A stretch of DNA of 64,000 nt. Origin: Oscillospiraceae bacterium (lineage in GTDB: Bacteria; Bacillota; Clostridia; Oscillospirales; Acutalibacteraceae). The translations under genes were made by a program, and so were the position numbers. The notes beneath the pieces were generated by a model. The model ran no database searches and had not been told where the DNA came from. It saw only the letters and a list, made by a program, of their open reading frames with translations. The stretch covers positions 62,001 through 126,000 of the forward strand of contig SVPI01000001.1 in assembly GCA_015065935.1 (NCBI GenBank), in the 5' to 3' direction. Position 1 is the stretch's first letter, and every line of letters starts with the position of its first letter. Shown piece by piece: positions 50,256-60,259 of this stretch.

Positions 50256-51479
50256 GTGCAGGCGGCAATAACGGTAAGACAACTGAATATGTATGTCAAA
50301 TCGCTATTGGATGCAAATCCAAAGCTCAGTTCCATTTGCGTTTGCGGTGAAATTGCAAACTTTCAAAATCATTATGCAAGCGGGCACCTTTACTTTGCCC
50401 TTAAGGATGATGCGGCCACCGTTCGCAGCGTAATGTTTAGAAGCAGCGCATTAAGGCTAAAATTCACACCCCAAAACGGTCAGAAGGTTATTTGTTTTGG
50501 CAGGGTTTCCCTTTATGAAAAGGATGGGCAGTATCAGTTTTATGCCGAAAATATGCTCCCCTTTGGCGAAGGTGAGTTAGCGGCTGATTTTGAGCGCATT
50601 AAGGCCGCCCTTTTAAAGGATGGACTTTTTGATGAAAAGCGGAAAAGAGCCCTTCCTAAATTCCCAAAGCGTGTGGGTGTTGTAACCTCCTCAAGCGGTG
50701 CCGCCATTCACGATATTACAAGCGTTTTAAACAGGCGTTACCCCATTTGCACAGCGGTTTGTTACCCTGTTAATGTTCAGGGGGCGGGTGCCTCGCAGGA
50801 TATGGTTAATGCCCTTAAAAAAATATATGAAACTGAGAATGTTGATGTTATAATCATTGGTCGCGGCGGCGGCTCATCCTATGACCTTTGGGCATTTAAC
50901 GATGAAGCCTTGGCCAGAACCATTGCACAAAGCCCTGTGCCGGTTATTTCGGCGGTAGGGCACGAGAGTGATTATTCTATTTGCGATTTGGTTGCCGATG
51001 TTCGCGCGGCAACACCTTCGGTTGCTGCTGAGCTTGCTGTGCCTAATATGGAGGAGCTTTTAAAGGAGCTTAAATTTAAAAAGCATTTGCTGTGCTCGCT
51101 TCTTAAAGCAAAAGTACAGGTTTTAGAAAATGAACTAATTGCATTAAAAGATAGTGACGTTTTTAAGGATACAAACGGTGTAATAATAAATAAAAGGGAA
51201 CAGCTTCAGCTTGAAGCGGTACAGCGCTTTAGACAGAGCGTTAACAACCTGATTTTAAAGAATGAAACCGAGCTTCGGGAAAAAATTCTAAAGCTTGATT
51301 CTTTAAGTCCCCTAAAGGTGCTTGCCCGCGGCTACAGCGTTGTTGAAAAGAAAAACAGCGTTATTACAAGTGCCACTGAGCTTTCGGTGGGCGATGAAAT
51401 AAAAATCACCCTTAATAAGGGTAAAATCAATTGCAGTGTAATTTCAAAGGAGGAAAATGATAATGGCAGCAGAGTTTGA
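50256..51479 (+). CDS. xseA: Exodeoxyribonuclease VII large subunit
   Basis: A 407-residue ExoVII large subunit, which degrades single-stranded DNA. The N-terminal OB domain (CVCGEIANFQNHYASGHLYFALKD) is followed by the catalytic core RVGVVTSSSGAAIHDI, IIIGRGGGSSYDLWAFNDE and VISAVGHESD, then a coiled-coil and the ARGYSVV end. GTG 50256 is preferred over GTG 50247 because TAGGGTGAG fits it. It overlaps xseB by 17 nt. Confidence 0.94.
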   Translation: MQAAITVRQLNMYVKSLLDANPKLSSICVCGEIANFQNHYASGHLYFALKDDAATVRSVMFRSSALRLKFTPQNGQKVICFGRVSLYEKDGQYQFYAENMLPFGEGELAADFERIKAALLKDGLFDEKRKRALPKFPKRVGVVTSSSGAAIHDITSVLNRRYPICTAVCYPVNVQGAGASQDMVNALKKIYETENVDVIIIGRGGGSSYDLWAFNDEALARTIAQSPVPVISAVGHESDYSICDLVADVRAATPSVAAELAVPNMEELLKELKFKKHLLCSLLKAKVQVLENELIALKDSDVFKDTNGVIINKREQLQLEAVQRFRQSVNNLILKNETELREKILKLDSLSPLKVLARGYSVVEKKNSVITSATELSVGDEIKITLNKGKINCSVISKEENDNGSRV

Positions 51480-51660
51480 TTTTGAAACCGCATTATCACA
51501 GCTTAATGAAATTGTTGATAAAATTGAATCGGGTGAGTGCTCACTCGAGGAATCAATAAAGCTTTTTGAGCAGGGCATTGAACTGTCTGACACCTGTACT
51601 AAGAAGCTTGATGAAGCTAAGAAAAAGGTGCTTCAGCTAACCTCAAAGGAGGAGCAGTAA
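51463..51660 (+). CDS. xseB: Exodeoxyribonuclease VII small subunit
   Basis: A 65-residue ExoVII small subunit, a helical hairpin that binds the XseA coiled coil. It shows FETALSQLNEIVDKIESGECSLEESIKLFEQG. ATG 51463 lies 9 nt after GGAGG, and ATG 51457 is too close. It overlaps xseA and shares one base with the ispA ATG (TAATG). Confidence 0.94.
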   Translation: MAAEFDFETALSQLNEIVDKIESGECSLEESIKLFEQGIELSDTCTKKLDEAKKKVLQLTSKEEQ

Positions 51661-52538
51661 TGAGCGCATCATTTATTAACGAATATTCCGATATGGTGGA
51701 GGCCTGCCTTGAAAAAAATCTTGTAGGCGCAAGTGATTCCTACAAGGCTGTTATTGAGGCAATGCGTTACAGCACCCTTGGCGGCGGCAAAAGAATTCGC
51801 CCCGCAATAATGCTTATGTTTTATAAGCTGTGCGGCGGCACAGCCGACAGCGCTGTTAACTTTGCGGCGGCCCTTGAAATGATACATACCTATTCACTTA
51901 TTCACGATGATTTACCCTGTATGGATAATGATGATATGCGCCGCGGTAAGCCCTCTTGCCATAAGGCGTTTACCGAAAACATTGCACTGCTTGCAGGTGA
52001 TGCCCTTTTAACCGAGGCATTTGGCCTTGCGGCAAAAACCAAGGGAATTGCGGAATATCGCATTATCGAAAGTCTTTCGGTTTTAGCCGAATGCGCAGGT
52101 GTTAACGGTATGATTGGAGGTCAGGTTATTGACCTTCAAGGTAACGGCAATATAAATTCAATTGAAACCTTAACCGAAATGTATCACCGTAAAACAGGCG
52201 CTCTTATCTGTGCCGCCGTTAAAATTGGTACAATTCTCGGCGGTGGTAATAATAAACAGGTTCTGGCAGGTGAGAAATTCGCCTACAACCTTGGTCTTGC
52301 CTTCCAAATTATTGATGACATTCTTGATGCCACAGGTGATGAGCAGGAGCTTGGCAAACCCATTAACAGCGATATTAAAAACGGTAAATTTACCTTTGTG
52401 ACCGCCCTTGGAATTGATGCCTGCCGTGAAAAGGCAAGGCAGCTTACAAACGAGGCAAGGGAAGCACTAAACGTCTACGAGGGCAACAAAAAGGAAATTT
52501 TAACCCTTACAGAACAGCTTTTAAACAGAACATATTAA
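51660..52538 (+). CDS. ispA: Polyprenyl diphosphate synthase (FPP/GGPP type)
   Basis: A 292-residue trans-prenyltransferase making farnesyl or geranylgeranyl diphosphate from IPP and DMAPP. The first aspartate-rich motif is in HDDLPCMDNDDMRRG (near 85-95) with the bacterial FPP-type insert, and the second is QIIDDILD near 215. GGGKRIRP and GQVIDL are also present. It is coupled to xseB and followed by dxs, which links it to the MEP isoprenoid pathway. Confidence 0.92.
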   Translation: MSASFINEYSDMVEACLEKNLVGASDSYKAVIEAMRYSTLGGGKRIRPAIMLMFYKLCGGTADSAVNFAAALEMIHTYSLIHDDLPCMDNDDMRRGKPSCHKAFTENIALLAGDALLTEAFGLAAKTKGIAEYRIIESLSVLAECAGVNGMIGGQVIDLQGNGNINSIETLTEMYHRKTGALICAAVKIGTILGGGNNKQVLAGEKFAYNLGLAFQIIDDILDATGDEQELGKPINSDIKNGKFTFVTALGIDACREKARQLTNEAREALNVYEGNKKEILTLTEQLLNRTY

Positions 52539-52548
52539 TGATTGGACT

Positions 52549-54399
52549 GTGAATTTTTTGGATTATAAATTTTTAAGGCAGATTAACTCGCCTGATGATG
52601 TTAAAAAACTTAATAACAGTGAACTGAAGGTTTTGTGTGAGGAAATCAGAGACTGCCTTATTAAAACGGTTTCAAAAACAGGTGGACATTTAGCCTCAAA
52701 CCTTGGTGTTGTTGAGCTTACCGTGGCACTGCACAGTGTTTTTTCCACACCTAAGGATTCAATTATTTTTGATGTTGGCCACCAGTGCTACACCCACAAG
52801 CTTTTAACAGGCCGCTTTGACCGCTTTGACTCCCTTCGCAAGGAGGGTGGACTTTCCGGGTTTATGCGCCCCGCTGAGAGCGAACACGATTCCTTTATAA
52901 CAGGGCATAGCAGTAACTCTGTCTCTGCGGCTTACGGAATTTTCGAAGCAAAATCCCGAAAGGACAGCACCCATGCATCTATTGCAGTTGTTGGCGATGG
53001 CGCTATGACAGGCGGTATGATTTATGAGGCCCTTAATAACGCAGGTGATGCAGAGGGCCCCTTTATAGTTGTTCTGAACGACAATAAAATGTCCATTTCT
53101 AAAAATGTGGGTGCAATGGCAAGGTATTTCAGCGTTATTCGCACCAAGCCTCGCTACTATCGTTTTAAACACCATTTCCAAAAGTTTTTAAAGAGTATTC
53201 CTCTAGGCAAATATATCTATGCGGCAATGTTCAGGTCAAAAAGAGCCCTTAAAAATGCAATTTACAAATGCAATATTTTTGAAAGCATGGGCTTTAGTTA
53301 CCTTGGCCCTGTTGATGGACACGATATTGTCAAGCTTAAAAATATTTTCACCATTGCAAAGGAGCAAAATCGCCCTGCAATTGTTCATATTATGACTAAG
53401 AAGGGTAAAGGCTATCCCTTTGCTGAGGAAAGCCCCAACGCCTACCACGGTGTTTCCTCTTTTGATATTGAAAAGGGCGTGGAGACATCTTCAAAAGAAA
53501 CATTTTCCTCGGTTTGCGGTAAAACCCTTTGTGAGCTAGCACAAAAGGATGATAAAATTTGTGCCATAACCGCCGCAATGTGCGAGGGCACAGGGCTTAG
53601 CGCCTTTGCTGAAAAATTTCCCGACCGATTTTTTGATGTTGGCATTGCAGAGGAGCACGCTATGACCTTTTCGGGCGGTCTTGCCGCAGGAGGTATGAAA
53701 CCCTTTTTCGTGGTTTATTCTTCCTTCCTGCAAAGGTCTTATGACCAAATCATTCACGATGCCGCCATTGCTAATATTCCTGTTAAAATTTGTATTGACA
53801 GAGCCGGCGTTGTAGGTGAGGATGGCGAAACACACCAAGGCCTTTTCGATGTTGCTTTTTTAAGCACCGTTCCCAATATGCAAATTTATTCCCCCGCAAA
53901 CCTTGCAGAGCTTGAATTTACCCTTAAAAAGGTGGCAGAAAATAATGAGCTTTGCGCCGTTCGGTATCCTAGAGGAACAGTTAATAATAAAACCCCCTTT
54001 ACCTACGATGATAAGGAATTCACCGTTATTGGCGATAAAAGCGATGTTGCCGTTTTAACCTACGGCAGGGAATTTAACGAGGTTTACGCCGCCTATGAGG
54101 AGCTTAAATCAAAGGGTGTAAACATTACTGTTATAAAGCTCAATAAAATTTATCCTTTGAGTGATGAGCTTGTAAATACTGTTTCGGGCTTTAAAAAGGT
54201 TTATTTTTACGAGGAAAGCATTAAATCAGGCTCGGTTAGCGAGCATCTCGCCGCAAGGTTGCTTGAGAATTCATTTAGCGGTAGCTTTAAGGCGGTTAAC
54301 ATTAATAACACCTTTGTTCCCGCGTGTGATGTTGCAGGGACAATAAGGAAATTTAAGCTTGATACACAAAGCATTGTTAAAACACTGGGAGAAAACTAA
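52549..54399 (+). CDS. dxs: 1-deoxy-D-xylulose-5-phosphate synthase
   Basis: A 616-residue TPP enzyme that joins pyruvate and glyceraldehyde 3-phosphate, the first step of the MEP pathway. It shows SKTGGHLASNLGVVELTVAL, the TPP motif GDGAMTGGMIYEALNNAG, GPVDGHD, FDVGIAEEHAMTFSGGLA with the catalytic glutamate, and DRAGVVGEDGETHQG. The start is GTG 52549 or TTG 52558. Neither has a strong ribosome site, so coupling to ispA is likely. Confidence 0.96.
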   Translation: MNFLDYKFLRQINSPDDVKKLNNSELKVLCEEIRDCLIKTVSKTGGHLASNLGVVELTVALHSVFSTPKDSIIFDVGHQCYTHKLLTGRFDRFDSLRKEGGLSGFMRPAESEHDSFITGHSSNSVSAAYGIFEAKSRKDSTHASIAVVGDGAMTGGMIYEALNNAGDAEGPFIVVLNDNKMSISKNVGAMARYFSVIRTKPRYYRFKHHFQKFLKSIPLGKYIYAAMFRSKRALKNAIYKCNIFESMGFSYLGPVDGHDIVKLKNIFTIAKEQNRPAIVHIMTKKGKGYPFAEESPNAYHGVSSFDIEKGVETSSKETFSSVCGKTLCELAQKDDKICAITAAMCEGTGLSAFAEKFPDRFFDVGIAEEHAMTFSGGLAAGGMKPFFVVYSSFLQRSYDQIIHDAAIANIPVKICIDRAGVVGEDGETHQGLFDVAFLSTVPNMQIYSPANLAELEFTLKKVAENNELCAVRYPRGTVNNKTPFTYDDKEFTVIGDKSDVAVLTYGREFNEVYAAYEELKSKGVNITVIKLNKIYPLSDELVNTVSGFKKVYFYEESIKSGSVSEHLAARLLENSFSGSFKAVNINNTFVPACDVAGTIRKFKLDTQSIVKTLGEN

Positions 54400-55212
54400 A
54401 TGAGTGATAAAATCAGGCTTGACACGGCAGTTTTTGAGGCAGGCTATGCCGAAAGCCGTGAAAAGGCCAAAACCCTCATAATGGCAGGCAATGTCTATGT
54501 AAACAACCAAAAAGCAGACAAGGCCGGTATGACAATTAAAACAACCGATGCTTTAGAGGTTCGCGGCGCAACACTTAAATTTGTGAGCCGTGGAGGACTA
54601 AAGCTTGATAAAGCAATGAACGTTTTTGGCATTGATTTAAAGGATACCGTTTGCGCTGATATTGGCGCTTCAACAGGCGGATTTACCGACTGTATGCTAC
54701 AAAACGGCGCCAAAAAGGTTTATTCCATTGATGTTGGCTACGGTCAGCTTGCCTGGAAGCTTCGCTGTGATGAGCGTGTTGTTAATTTAGAGCGCACAAA
54801 CTTTAGGTATGTAACTGCCGAGCAGGTACCCGATGCTCTTGATTTTGCATCTATTGATGTTTCTTTTATTTCACTTGCCCTCATTTTACCCGCTTTAAAC
54901 CCTCTTTTAAAGGATAGCGGAAAAACCGTATGCCTTATTAAACCTCAGTTTGAGGCAGGTAAAGAAAATGTGGGCAAAAAGGGTGTTGTTCGCGACCCTG
55001 CCGTGCACATTGCAGTCATTGAAAAAATTAAGGGCGTTATTTTGGATAACGGCTTTAGCATTTTAGGTCTTGATTTTTCACCTATCAGAGGGCCTGAAGG
55101 CAACATTGAATATCTGGCCTTTATTGAAAAAGACACCACCCCTGAGGATAAAAGCGGGGTTGACACTAAGAAACTTGTTGAGAGTTCTCATATATTAACA
55201 GAAAAACAGTAA
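54400..55212 (+). CDS. tlyA: TlyA family rRNA 2'-O-methyltransferase
   Basis: A 270-residue protein with an N-terminal S4 RNA-binding domain (RLDTAVFEAGYAESREKAKTLI) and a FtsJ-like methyltransferase domain (VCADIGASTGGFTDCMLQNGA, SIDVGYGQLAWKLR, LIKPQFEAG). TlyA homologues 2'-O-methylate cytidines in 16S and/or 23S rRNA, and older annotations as haemolysin are misleading. ATG follows the dxs stop without a gap. Confidence 0.92.
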   Translation: MSDKIRLDTAVFEAGYAESREKAKTLIMAGNVYVNNQKADKAGMTIKTTDALEVRGATLKFVSRGGLKLDKAMNVFGIDLKDTVCADIGASTGGFTDCMLQNGAKKVYSIDVGYGQLAWKLRCDERVVNLERTNFRYVTAEQVPDALDFASIDVSFISLALILPALNPLLKDSGKTVCLIKPQFEAGKENVGKKGVVRDPAVHIAVIEKIKGVILDNGFSILGLDFSPIRGPEGNIEYLAFIEKDTTPEDKSGVDTKKLVESSHILTEKQ

Positions 55213-55227
55213 AGGAGGGAAATGCAA

Positions 55228-56064
55228 GTGAAGGTTGCAGTTTTACCCAATCTTGATAAACGCGGCTGTCCTGAAACGGTTGATGCTATTGGAAAGCTGA
55301 TGAAAAACCTGGGTATTGAAGCCTACCTGCCCGAGGATATTTGCGGCAGCTATTATCTCCACGCAAGTGAAGAGGAGCTTTTTAAAACAGCCGATGTTAT
55401 TATAACGGTGGGCGGCGATGGAACCATTATTCGTTTTTCAAAGATTGCCGCGAAATATGATAAACCCATAATTGGAATTAACGCGGGTCGCCTTGGCTTT
55501 CTTGCCAACATTGAGCCCAGCGAAATTCAGCTTCTTTCAAAGCTTAAAACAGGGGAGTATACCACCGAAAAAAGAATGCTGCTTGATATAAAGGTTTGTG
55601 AAAACGGCAAGGAGGTTGGCTCATTTTGTGCAATGAACGATGCCGTTATCACCTGTGGCTTTATGTCCAGAATTATTGATGTAAGCGCCTATGTTGAAAA
55701 CGACAGCATTAACTACCGTGCCGATGGCATAATTATTTCCACTCCAACAGGCTCCACGGCCTATTCAATGTCGGCAGGCGGTCCTATTGTTGACCCAAGC
55801 GTTGAAAATATGACGGTTACCCCTATTTGCTCACATTCCCTCACTGCAAGGCCTATTATTTTAGGCGGCGACAGGGTTGTAAAGCTAAAGGCATTTTCCA
55901 AAAAGAGAGCCGATATTTTCCTTTCGGTGGATGGCAGAAAATCCTTCACCGTTAAGCCCTACACCGAAATTTATGTTACAAAATCCGAGAACAGTGTTAA
56001 GCTTATTCGTCTAAACGACCGTTCCTTTTATAAAACACTTTCTATGAAATTCAGGGAGCACTAA
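55228..56064 (+). CDS. nadK: NAD kinase
   Basis: A 278-residue ATP-NAD kinase that makes NADP+. It has the GGDGT motif in ITVGGDGTIIRF near residue 65, NAGRLGFLANI, the NDAVI motif, and ISTPTGSTAYSMSAGGPI. GTG 55228 is 9 nt after GGAGG and is preferred to ATG 55222, which is only 3 nt from it. Usual clostridial order tlyA-nadK-argR-recN. Confidence 0.95.
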   Translation: MKVAVLPNLDKRGCPETVDAIGKLMKNLGIEAYLPEDICGSYYLHASEEELFKTADVIITVGGDGTIIRFSKIAAKYDKPIIGINAGRLGFLANIEPSEIQLLSKLKTGEYTTEKRMLLDIKVCENGKEVGSFCAMNDAVITCGFMSRIIDVSAYVENDSINYRADGIIISTPTGSTAYSMSAGGPIVDPSVENMTVTPICSHSLTARPIILGGDRVVKLKAFSKKRADIFLSVDGRKSFTVKPYTEIYVTKSENSVKLIRLNDRSFYKTLSMKFREH

Positions 56065-56065
56065 A

Positions 56066-56530
56066 ATGAACAAAGCTAAACGACAGGAAACAATTCTTAA
56101 AATAATTGAAAACAACATTATCGTAACTCAGGATGACCTGCAAAATGCCCTTTTAAATGCGGGTATCGAGGCAACACAGTCCACAGTTTCAAGAGATATT
56201 AAGGATTTAAGAATTATTAAAGCCCTTGATAGAAACGGCACATATCGATACATAAATCCTGCAAAGGAAAAGGGCGAAAAGGTGGTAAAGCCGCCTTATA
56301 ATCATTATGCCGATGTTTTTGGCCACGCTGTGGTTTCAATTAACAGCGCAATGAACGATGTTGTAATTAAATGCTATCCCGGTATGGCAAGCAGTGCCTG
56401 TGTTGCTGTTGATAACCTTTTTGGTGATGACATTCTCGGTAGCCTTGCAGGGGATGATACAATTTTCATTATTACTCGTGATACCGAAAAGGCCACTAGA
56501 CTTGTGGCAAAGTTAAAAAATCTTTTATAA
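56066..56530 (+). CDS. argR: Arginine repressor
   Basis: A 154-residue ArgR/AhrC regulator. The N-terminal winged helix contains EATQSTVSRDIKDLRIIK, and the C-terminal hexamerisation and arginine-binding domain contains PGMASSACVAVDN and LAGDDTIFIITR. It represses arginine biosynthesis when arginine is bound. It starts 1 nt after the nadK stop region, and recN follows after 15 nt. Confidence 0.95.
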   Translation: MNKAKRQETILKIIENNIIVTQDDLQNALLNAGIEATQSTVSRDIKDLRIIKALDRNGTYRYINPAKEKGEKVVKPPYNHYADVFGHAVVSINSAMNDVVIKCYPGMASSACVAVDNLFGDDILGSLAGDDTIFIITRDTEKATRLVAKLKNLL

Positions 56531-56545
56531 TCTTGGCGGTGTGAT

Positions 56546-58207
56546 ATGTTAAAATATCTGCATATTGAGAATATTGCGGTTATTGAACAATCAAATATTG
56601 ATTTCACAAATGGATTCAATCTCCTAACCGGTGAAACCGGTGCGGGTAAATCCATTATTATTGATGCCATAAATGCGGTGCTGGGCGAGCGCACCTCAAA
56701 GGAGCTTATTCGAAACGGCGCCGAAAAGGCTACCGTTTGCGCCCAGTTTGACTGCCTTACCGAGGATGTTATGAACGCCCTTTCTGAAAACGGACTTTCT
56801 CCTGATGAAAACGGTGAGCTTTACATATCCCGCGTTTTATCCCTAGAGGGTAAAGGCAGTATTAAAATTAACGGAATCCCGGTGACAGCCGCGGTTTTAA
56901 GGGAAATCGGCAAGCTTCTTATCACTATTCACGGTCAGCACGATAACCAGAACCTATTAAACCCTGATATGCACATTTTTTATGTTGACCGCGTTGCCGA
57001 AAACGAAAAACTGCTGGATGATTACCTTCAGGAATATAGGCGCTTTAAAGAAATTAGAAAAGAAATTGCAAGCCTTGAAACCGATGAGGATGAAAAGGCA
57101 AGAAAAACCGATTATCTTAAATTCCAGATAAACGAGCTTGAAACCGCCGATATTAAGGTGGGCGAGTTTGATGAGTTAAAGGAAAAAATCGCCATTGCAA
57201 GAAGTTTTGAGCATAATTTAAAGCTTTTAAGCAAGGCCACCGCAGTATTCAGCGGCAGTGAAGGGGAGAGCGGCGTTATTGATGGGGTTGATTCGGTTAA
57301 AAATCTGCTCCTTTCTACAAAGCTTAAAGAGTATGATAACGATATAAGCTCCCTTGAAGAAATTTTGTTAAAAATTCGGGACATTGCCTCTCATATTGAA
57401 AATTTCATTTCAAATGATGAATTCAGCAGTGAAAACCTTGATAAAATGACCGAAAGACTTGATTTACTCCGCCGTGTTATGTTAAAATACGGTGACAGCG
57501 AGGAAAAACTGCTCCAAACCTTAAGTGAAGCAAGGGCTGAACTTGATAAAATCACCTTTAGCGATGAGCGCATTGAGGAATTGGAGGAACAGTTAAGTCA
57601 GTCTCAAGAGCGGCTTATTGCAAAGGCAAATGCCCTTACTGCCTCAAGGCAAAAAGCGGCAAAGGACTTTGAAAAAAAGGTTTGCGAAATCCTTTCCTTC
57701 CTCAATATGCCTGATGTTAAGTTTGTGGTTGAGTTTAAAAAGGGAAAATATACTCGTCTCGGTTGTGATGAGGTGCAGTTCTTAATCAGCGCCAACGCAG
57801 GCGAAAATGCAAAGCCCCTTTCAAAAATTGCCTCAGGCGGTGAGCTTTCCCGCGTTATGCTGGCAATTCAAAATGTACTGCTAAATAAAAACGAGGTTCC
57901 AACCCTTATTTTTGATGAAATTGATGCGGGCATCAGTGGCCGCGCCGCCGATAAGGTTGGCAATGTTCTTAAAAACGTTGCAGGCAGCCATCAGGTTATC
58001 TGCATAACCCACTTAGCGCAGATTGCCGCCAACGCCGATACCCATTTCCTTATTGAGAAAACCACAAGCGGCGGCAGAACCTTTACAAACCTTACAAAAC
58101 TCAGTTATGAGGGAAGAATTCACGAGCTTGCCCGAATTATGTCGGGTGCCGATATAACAGAAAATATGTATAATTCCGCTAAGGAATTGTTAGATAGGAG
58201 AAGTTAA
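56546..58207 (+). CDS. recN: DNA repair protein RecN
   Basis: A 553-residue SMC-like ATPase recruited to double-strand breaks. Walker A is [23 protein letters not shown] (start near residue 28), then [11 protein letters not shown], two long coiled-coil arms, the signature [13 protein letters not shown] and Walker [11 protein letters not shown] near 475. It ends 1 nt before the tyrS start. Confidence 0.96.
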   Translation: MLKYLHIENIAVIEQSNIDFTNGFNLLTGETGAGKSIIIDAINAVLGERTSKELIRNGAEKATVCAQFDCLTEDVMNALSENGLSPDENGELYISRVLSLEGKGSIKINGIPVTAAVLREIGKLLITIHGQHDNQNLLNPDMHIFYVDRVAENEKLLDDYLQEYRRFKEIRKEIASLETDEDEKARKTDYLKFQINELETADIKVGEFDELKEKIAIARSFEHNLKLLSKATAVFSGSEGESGVIDGVDSVKNLLLSTKLKEYDNDISSLEEILLKIRDIASHIENFISNDEFSSENLDKMTERLDLLRRVMLKYGDSEEKLLQTLSEARAELDKITFSDERIEELEEQLSQSQERLIAKANALTASRQKAAKDFEKKVCEILSFLNMPDVKFVVEFKKGKYTRLGCDEVQFLISANAGENAKPLSKIASGGELSRVMLAIQNVLLNKNEVPTLIFDEIDAGISGRAADKVGNVLKNVAGSHQVICITHLAQIAANADTHFLIEKTTSGGRTFTNLTKLSYEGRIHELARIMSGADITENMYNSAKELLDRRS

Positions 58208-58208
58208 A

Positions 58209-59429
58209 ATGGAAATTTATGAAGAACTTGTTGCCCGCGGACTTATTGCCCAGGTAACCGATGAAGCTGAAATCAGAGAGCTTGTAAATTCGGGCAAAGC
58301 CGTTTTCTATATTGGTTTTGACCCCACTGCCGATAGTTTGCATGTTGGCCACTTTATGGCTCTTTGCCTTATGAAGCGTTTGCAAATGGCAGGCAACCGC
58401 CCCATTGCCCTTATCGGCGGCGGTACAGGTTATATTGGTGACCCTTCCGGTAGAAGTGATTTAAGAACAATGATGACCCCCGAAATGATTCAGCACAACT
58501 GCGACTGCTTTAAGGAGCAAATGTCAAAGTTTATTGAATTTGGCGAGGGCAAGGCTCAAATGGTTAACAACGCCGATTGGCTTTTAAAGCTTAATTATAT
58601 TGATGTTCTCCGCGAGGTTGGTGCCTGTTTCTCCGTTAATAATATGCTTCGTGCCGAGTGCTATAAGCAGAGAATGGAAAAGGGCCTTTCTTTCCTTGAA
58701 TTTAACTATATGATTATGCAAAGCTATGACTTCTATCATCTTTATAAGGAGTATGGCTGCAATATGCAGTTCGGCGGTGATGACCAGTGGTCAAATATGC
58801 TTGGCGGTACCGAGCTTATCCGTAAAAAGCTTGGTAAAGATGCCTACGCTATGACCATCACCCTGCTTATGAACTCTGAGGGTAAAAAAATGGGCAAAAC
58901 AGCCAACGGTGCAGTTTGGCTTGACCCCAAAAAGACAAGCCCTTATGAATTTTATCAGTATTGGCGCAATGTTGGCGACCAGGATGTTTTAAAATGCATC
59001 AGAATGCTTACCTTCTTACCACTTGAAGAAATTGATGCTATGAACGACTGGGAAGGAAGCCAGCTTAACGAGGCTAAGGATATTCTTGCTTTCGAGCTTA
59101 CGAAACTTGTTCACGGCGAGGAAGAGGCAACCAAGGCAAGAGAGGTTTCAAAATCCCTTTTCGGCGGCGGTGCCGATAACGCTAATATGCCTACAACAAC
59201 GCTAACCGATGATGATTTTACCGATGGTAAAATCGGTCTTTTAGACCTCCTTGTTAAGGCAGGTCTCGCCCCCTCAAAGGGCGAAGGCAGACGCCTGGTT
59301 CAGCAGGGTGGCGTTTCGGTTGATGATGAAAAAATAAGCGATGTTGCACTTCAAATTGAGAAGGAAAAAATCGCAAACGGCATCATTATTAAAAAGGGTA
59401 AAAAGGTATTCCATAAGATAACACTTTAA
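58209..59429 (+). CDS. tyrS: Tyrosyl-tRNA synthetase
   Basis: A 406-residue class I synthetase, TyrRS. The HIGH motif is HVGHF in [19 protein letters not shown], the tyrosine site [12 protein letters not shown] follows, and the KMSKS loop reads KMGKT. The C-terminal S4 domain ([21 protein letters not shown]) is intact. No T-box leader is present because the gene is embedded after recN, 1 nt from its stop. A strong terminator ends the operon. Confidence 0.96.
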   Translation: MEIYEELVARGLIAQVTDEAEIRELVNSGKAVFYIGFDPTADSLHVGHFMALCLMKRLQMAGNRPIALIGGGTGYIGDPSGRSDLRTMMTPEMIQHNCDCFKEQMSKFIEFGEGKAQMVNNADWLLKLNYIDVLREVGACFSVNNMLRAECYKQRMEKGLSFLEFNYMIMQSYDFYHLYKEYGCNMQFGGDDQWSNMLGGTELIRKKLGKDAYAMTITLLMNSEGKKMGKTANGAVWLDPKKTSPYEFYQYWRNVGDQDVLKCIRMLTFLPLEEIDAMNDWEGSQLNEAKDILAFELTKLVHGEEEATKAREVSKSLFGGGADNANMPTTTLTDDDFTDGKIGLLDLLVKAGLAPSKGEGRRLVQQGGVSVDDEKISDVALQIEKEKIANGIIIKKGKKVFHKITL

Positions 59430-59438
59430 TAAAAGCAT

Positions 59439-59480
59439 AAAAAAGACCTCACGGTTTAACCGTGAGGTCTTAATTTTTTT
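59439..59480. terminator. Bidirectional terminator after tyrS
   Basis: Stem aagacctcacggt/accgtgaggtctt with A- and T-runs between convergent tyrS and dapB. Confidence 0.9.
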
Positions 59481-59482
59481 AT

Positions 59483-60238
59483 TTAGAATTTTATGACATC
59501 ATTCATATCATACATTCCCGGTTTTTTGCCTACGATAAACTTTGCGGCTTTAACCGAGCCTGCGGCAAAAACCTGCTTTGAGCCGGCAGAGTGTGAGAGG
59601 GTTATAACCTCATCACGGCCTGCAAAAATAACATCGTGTTCGCCAACTATTGTGCCGCCTCTAACTGAATGTATGCCAATTTCGTTTTTTGCGCGTTTTT
59701 GGCGCTTTGAATGGCGGTCATACTCGTACATCATTTTATCATCAAAAACGCTGTTAAGCGCATTTGCGAGCATAATTGCGGTGCCCGAGGGGGCATCAAG
59801 CTTTTGATTGTGGTGCTTTTCAACAATTTCAATGTCAAAATCATTTCCAAGCACCGCTGCAGCCTTTTTGGAAAGGGCTACAAGGAGGTTTACACCTAGG
59901 GAGAAATTGAAGGTAAAGAAAACAGGAATTTCCTTTGCGGCTTCCTTTATTTTTTCAATTTCATTTTCAGTATAGCCTGTGGTTGCCAAAACAACCGGAA
60001 TATTTTTTGCCTTTGCAAGCCTTAAAATTCCATCAAGGGCACTGGGGTGGGAAAAGTCGATAATAACATCGGCTTTTTCTTTAATGTCCTCGGCTGATTT
60101 ATAAACAGGATAGCCGCGGGAAACATTTTCATTTATATCAAGACCGCAAACAATGTTAGCGTTTTCATCGTTTGCCACAATGTCGGTTATAACACCGCCC
60201 ATTTTTCCGCCGCAACCACTTAAAATGATATTGGTCAT
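59483..60238 (-). CDS. dapB: 4-hydroxy-tetrahydrodipicolinate reductase
   Basis: A 251-residue DapB, the NAD(P)H-dependent second step of the diaminopimelate/lysine branch. It has the nucleotide motif SGCGGKMGG, IIDFSHPSAL, LATTGYTENE, the catalytic EKHHNQKLDAPSGTA, and SVRGGTIVGEHDVIF. ATG 60238 (6 nt after GGATGTGA) replaces the track start, which is five codons longer. Last gene of asd-dapA-dapB. Confidence 0.95.
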   Translation of the reverse strand: MTNIILSGCGGKMGGVITDIVANDENANIVCGLDINENVSRGYPVYKSAEDIKEKADVIIDFSHPSALDGILRLAKAKNIPVVLATTGYTENEIEKIKEAAKEIPVFFTFNFSLGVNLLVALSKKAAAVLGNDFDIEIVEKHHNQKLDAPSGTAIMLANALNSVFDDKMMYEYDRHSKRQKRAKNEIGIHSVRGGTIVGEHDVIFAGRDEVITLSHSAGSKQVFAAGSVKAAKFIVGKKPGMYDMNDVIKF

Positions 60239-60259
60239 TTTTTCACATCCCATTTAATT

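Noticed and set aside
58150-58210. T-box leader for tyrS
   Set aside because: recN ends 1 nt before tyrS, so there is no room for a T-box and none of its conserved sequences is seen.
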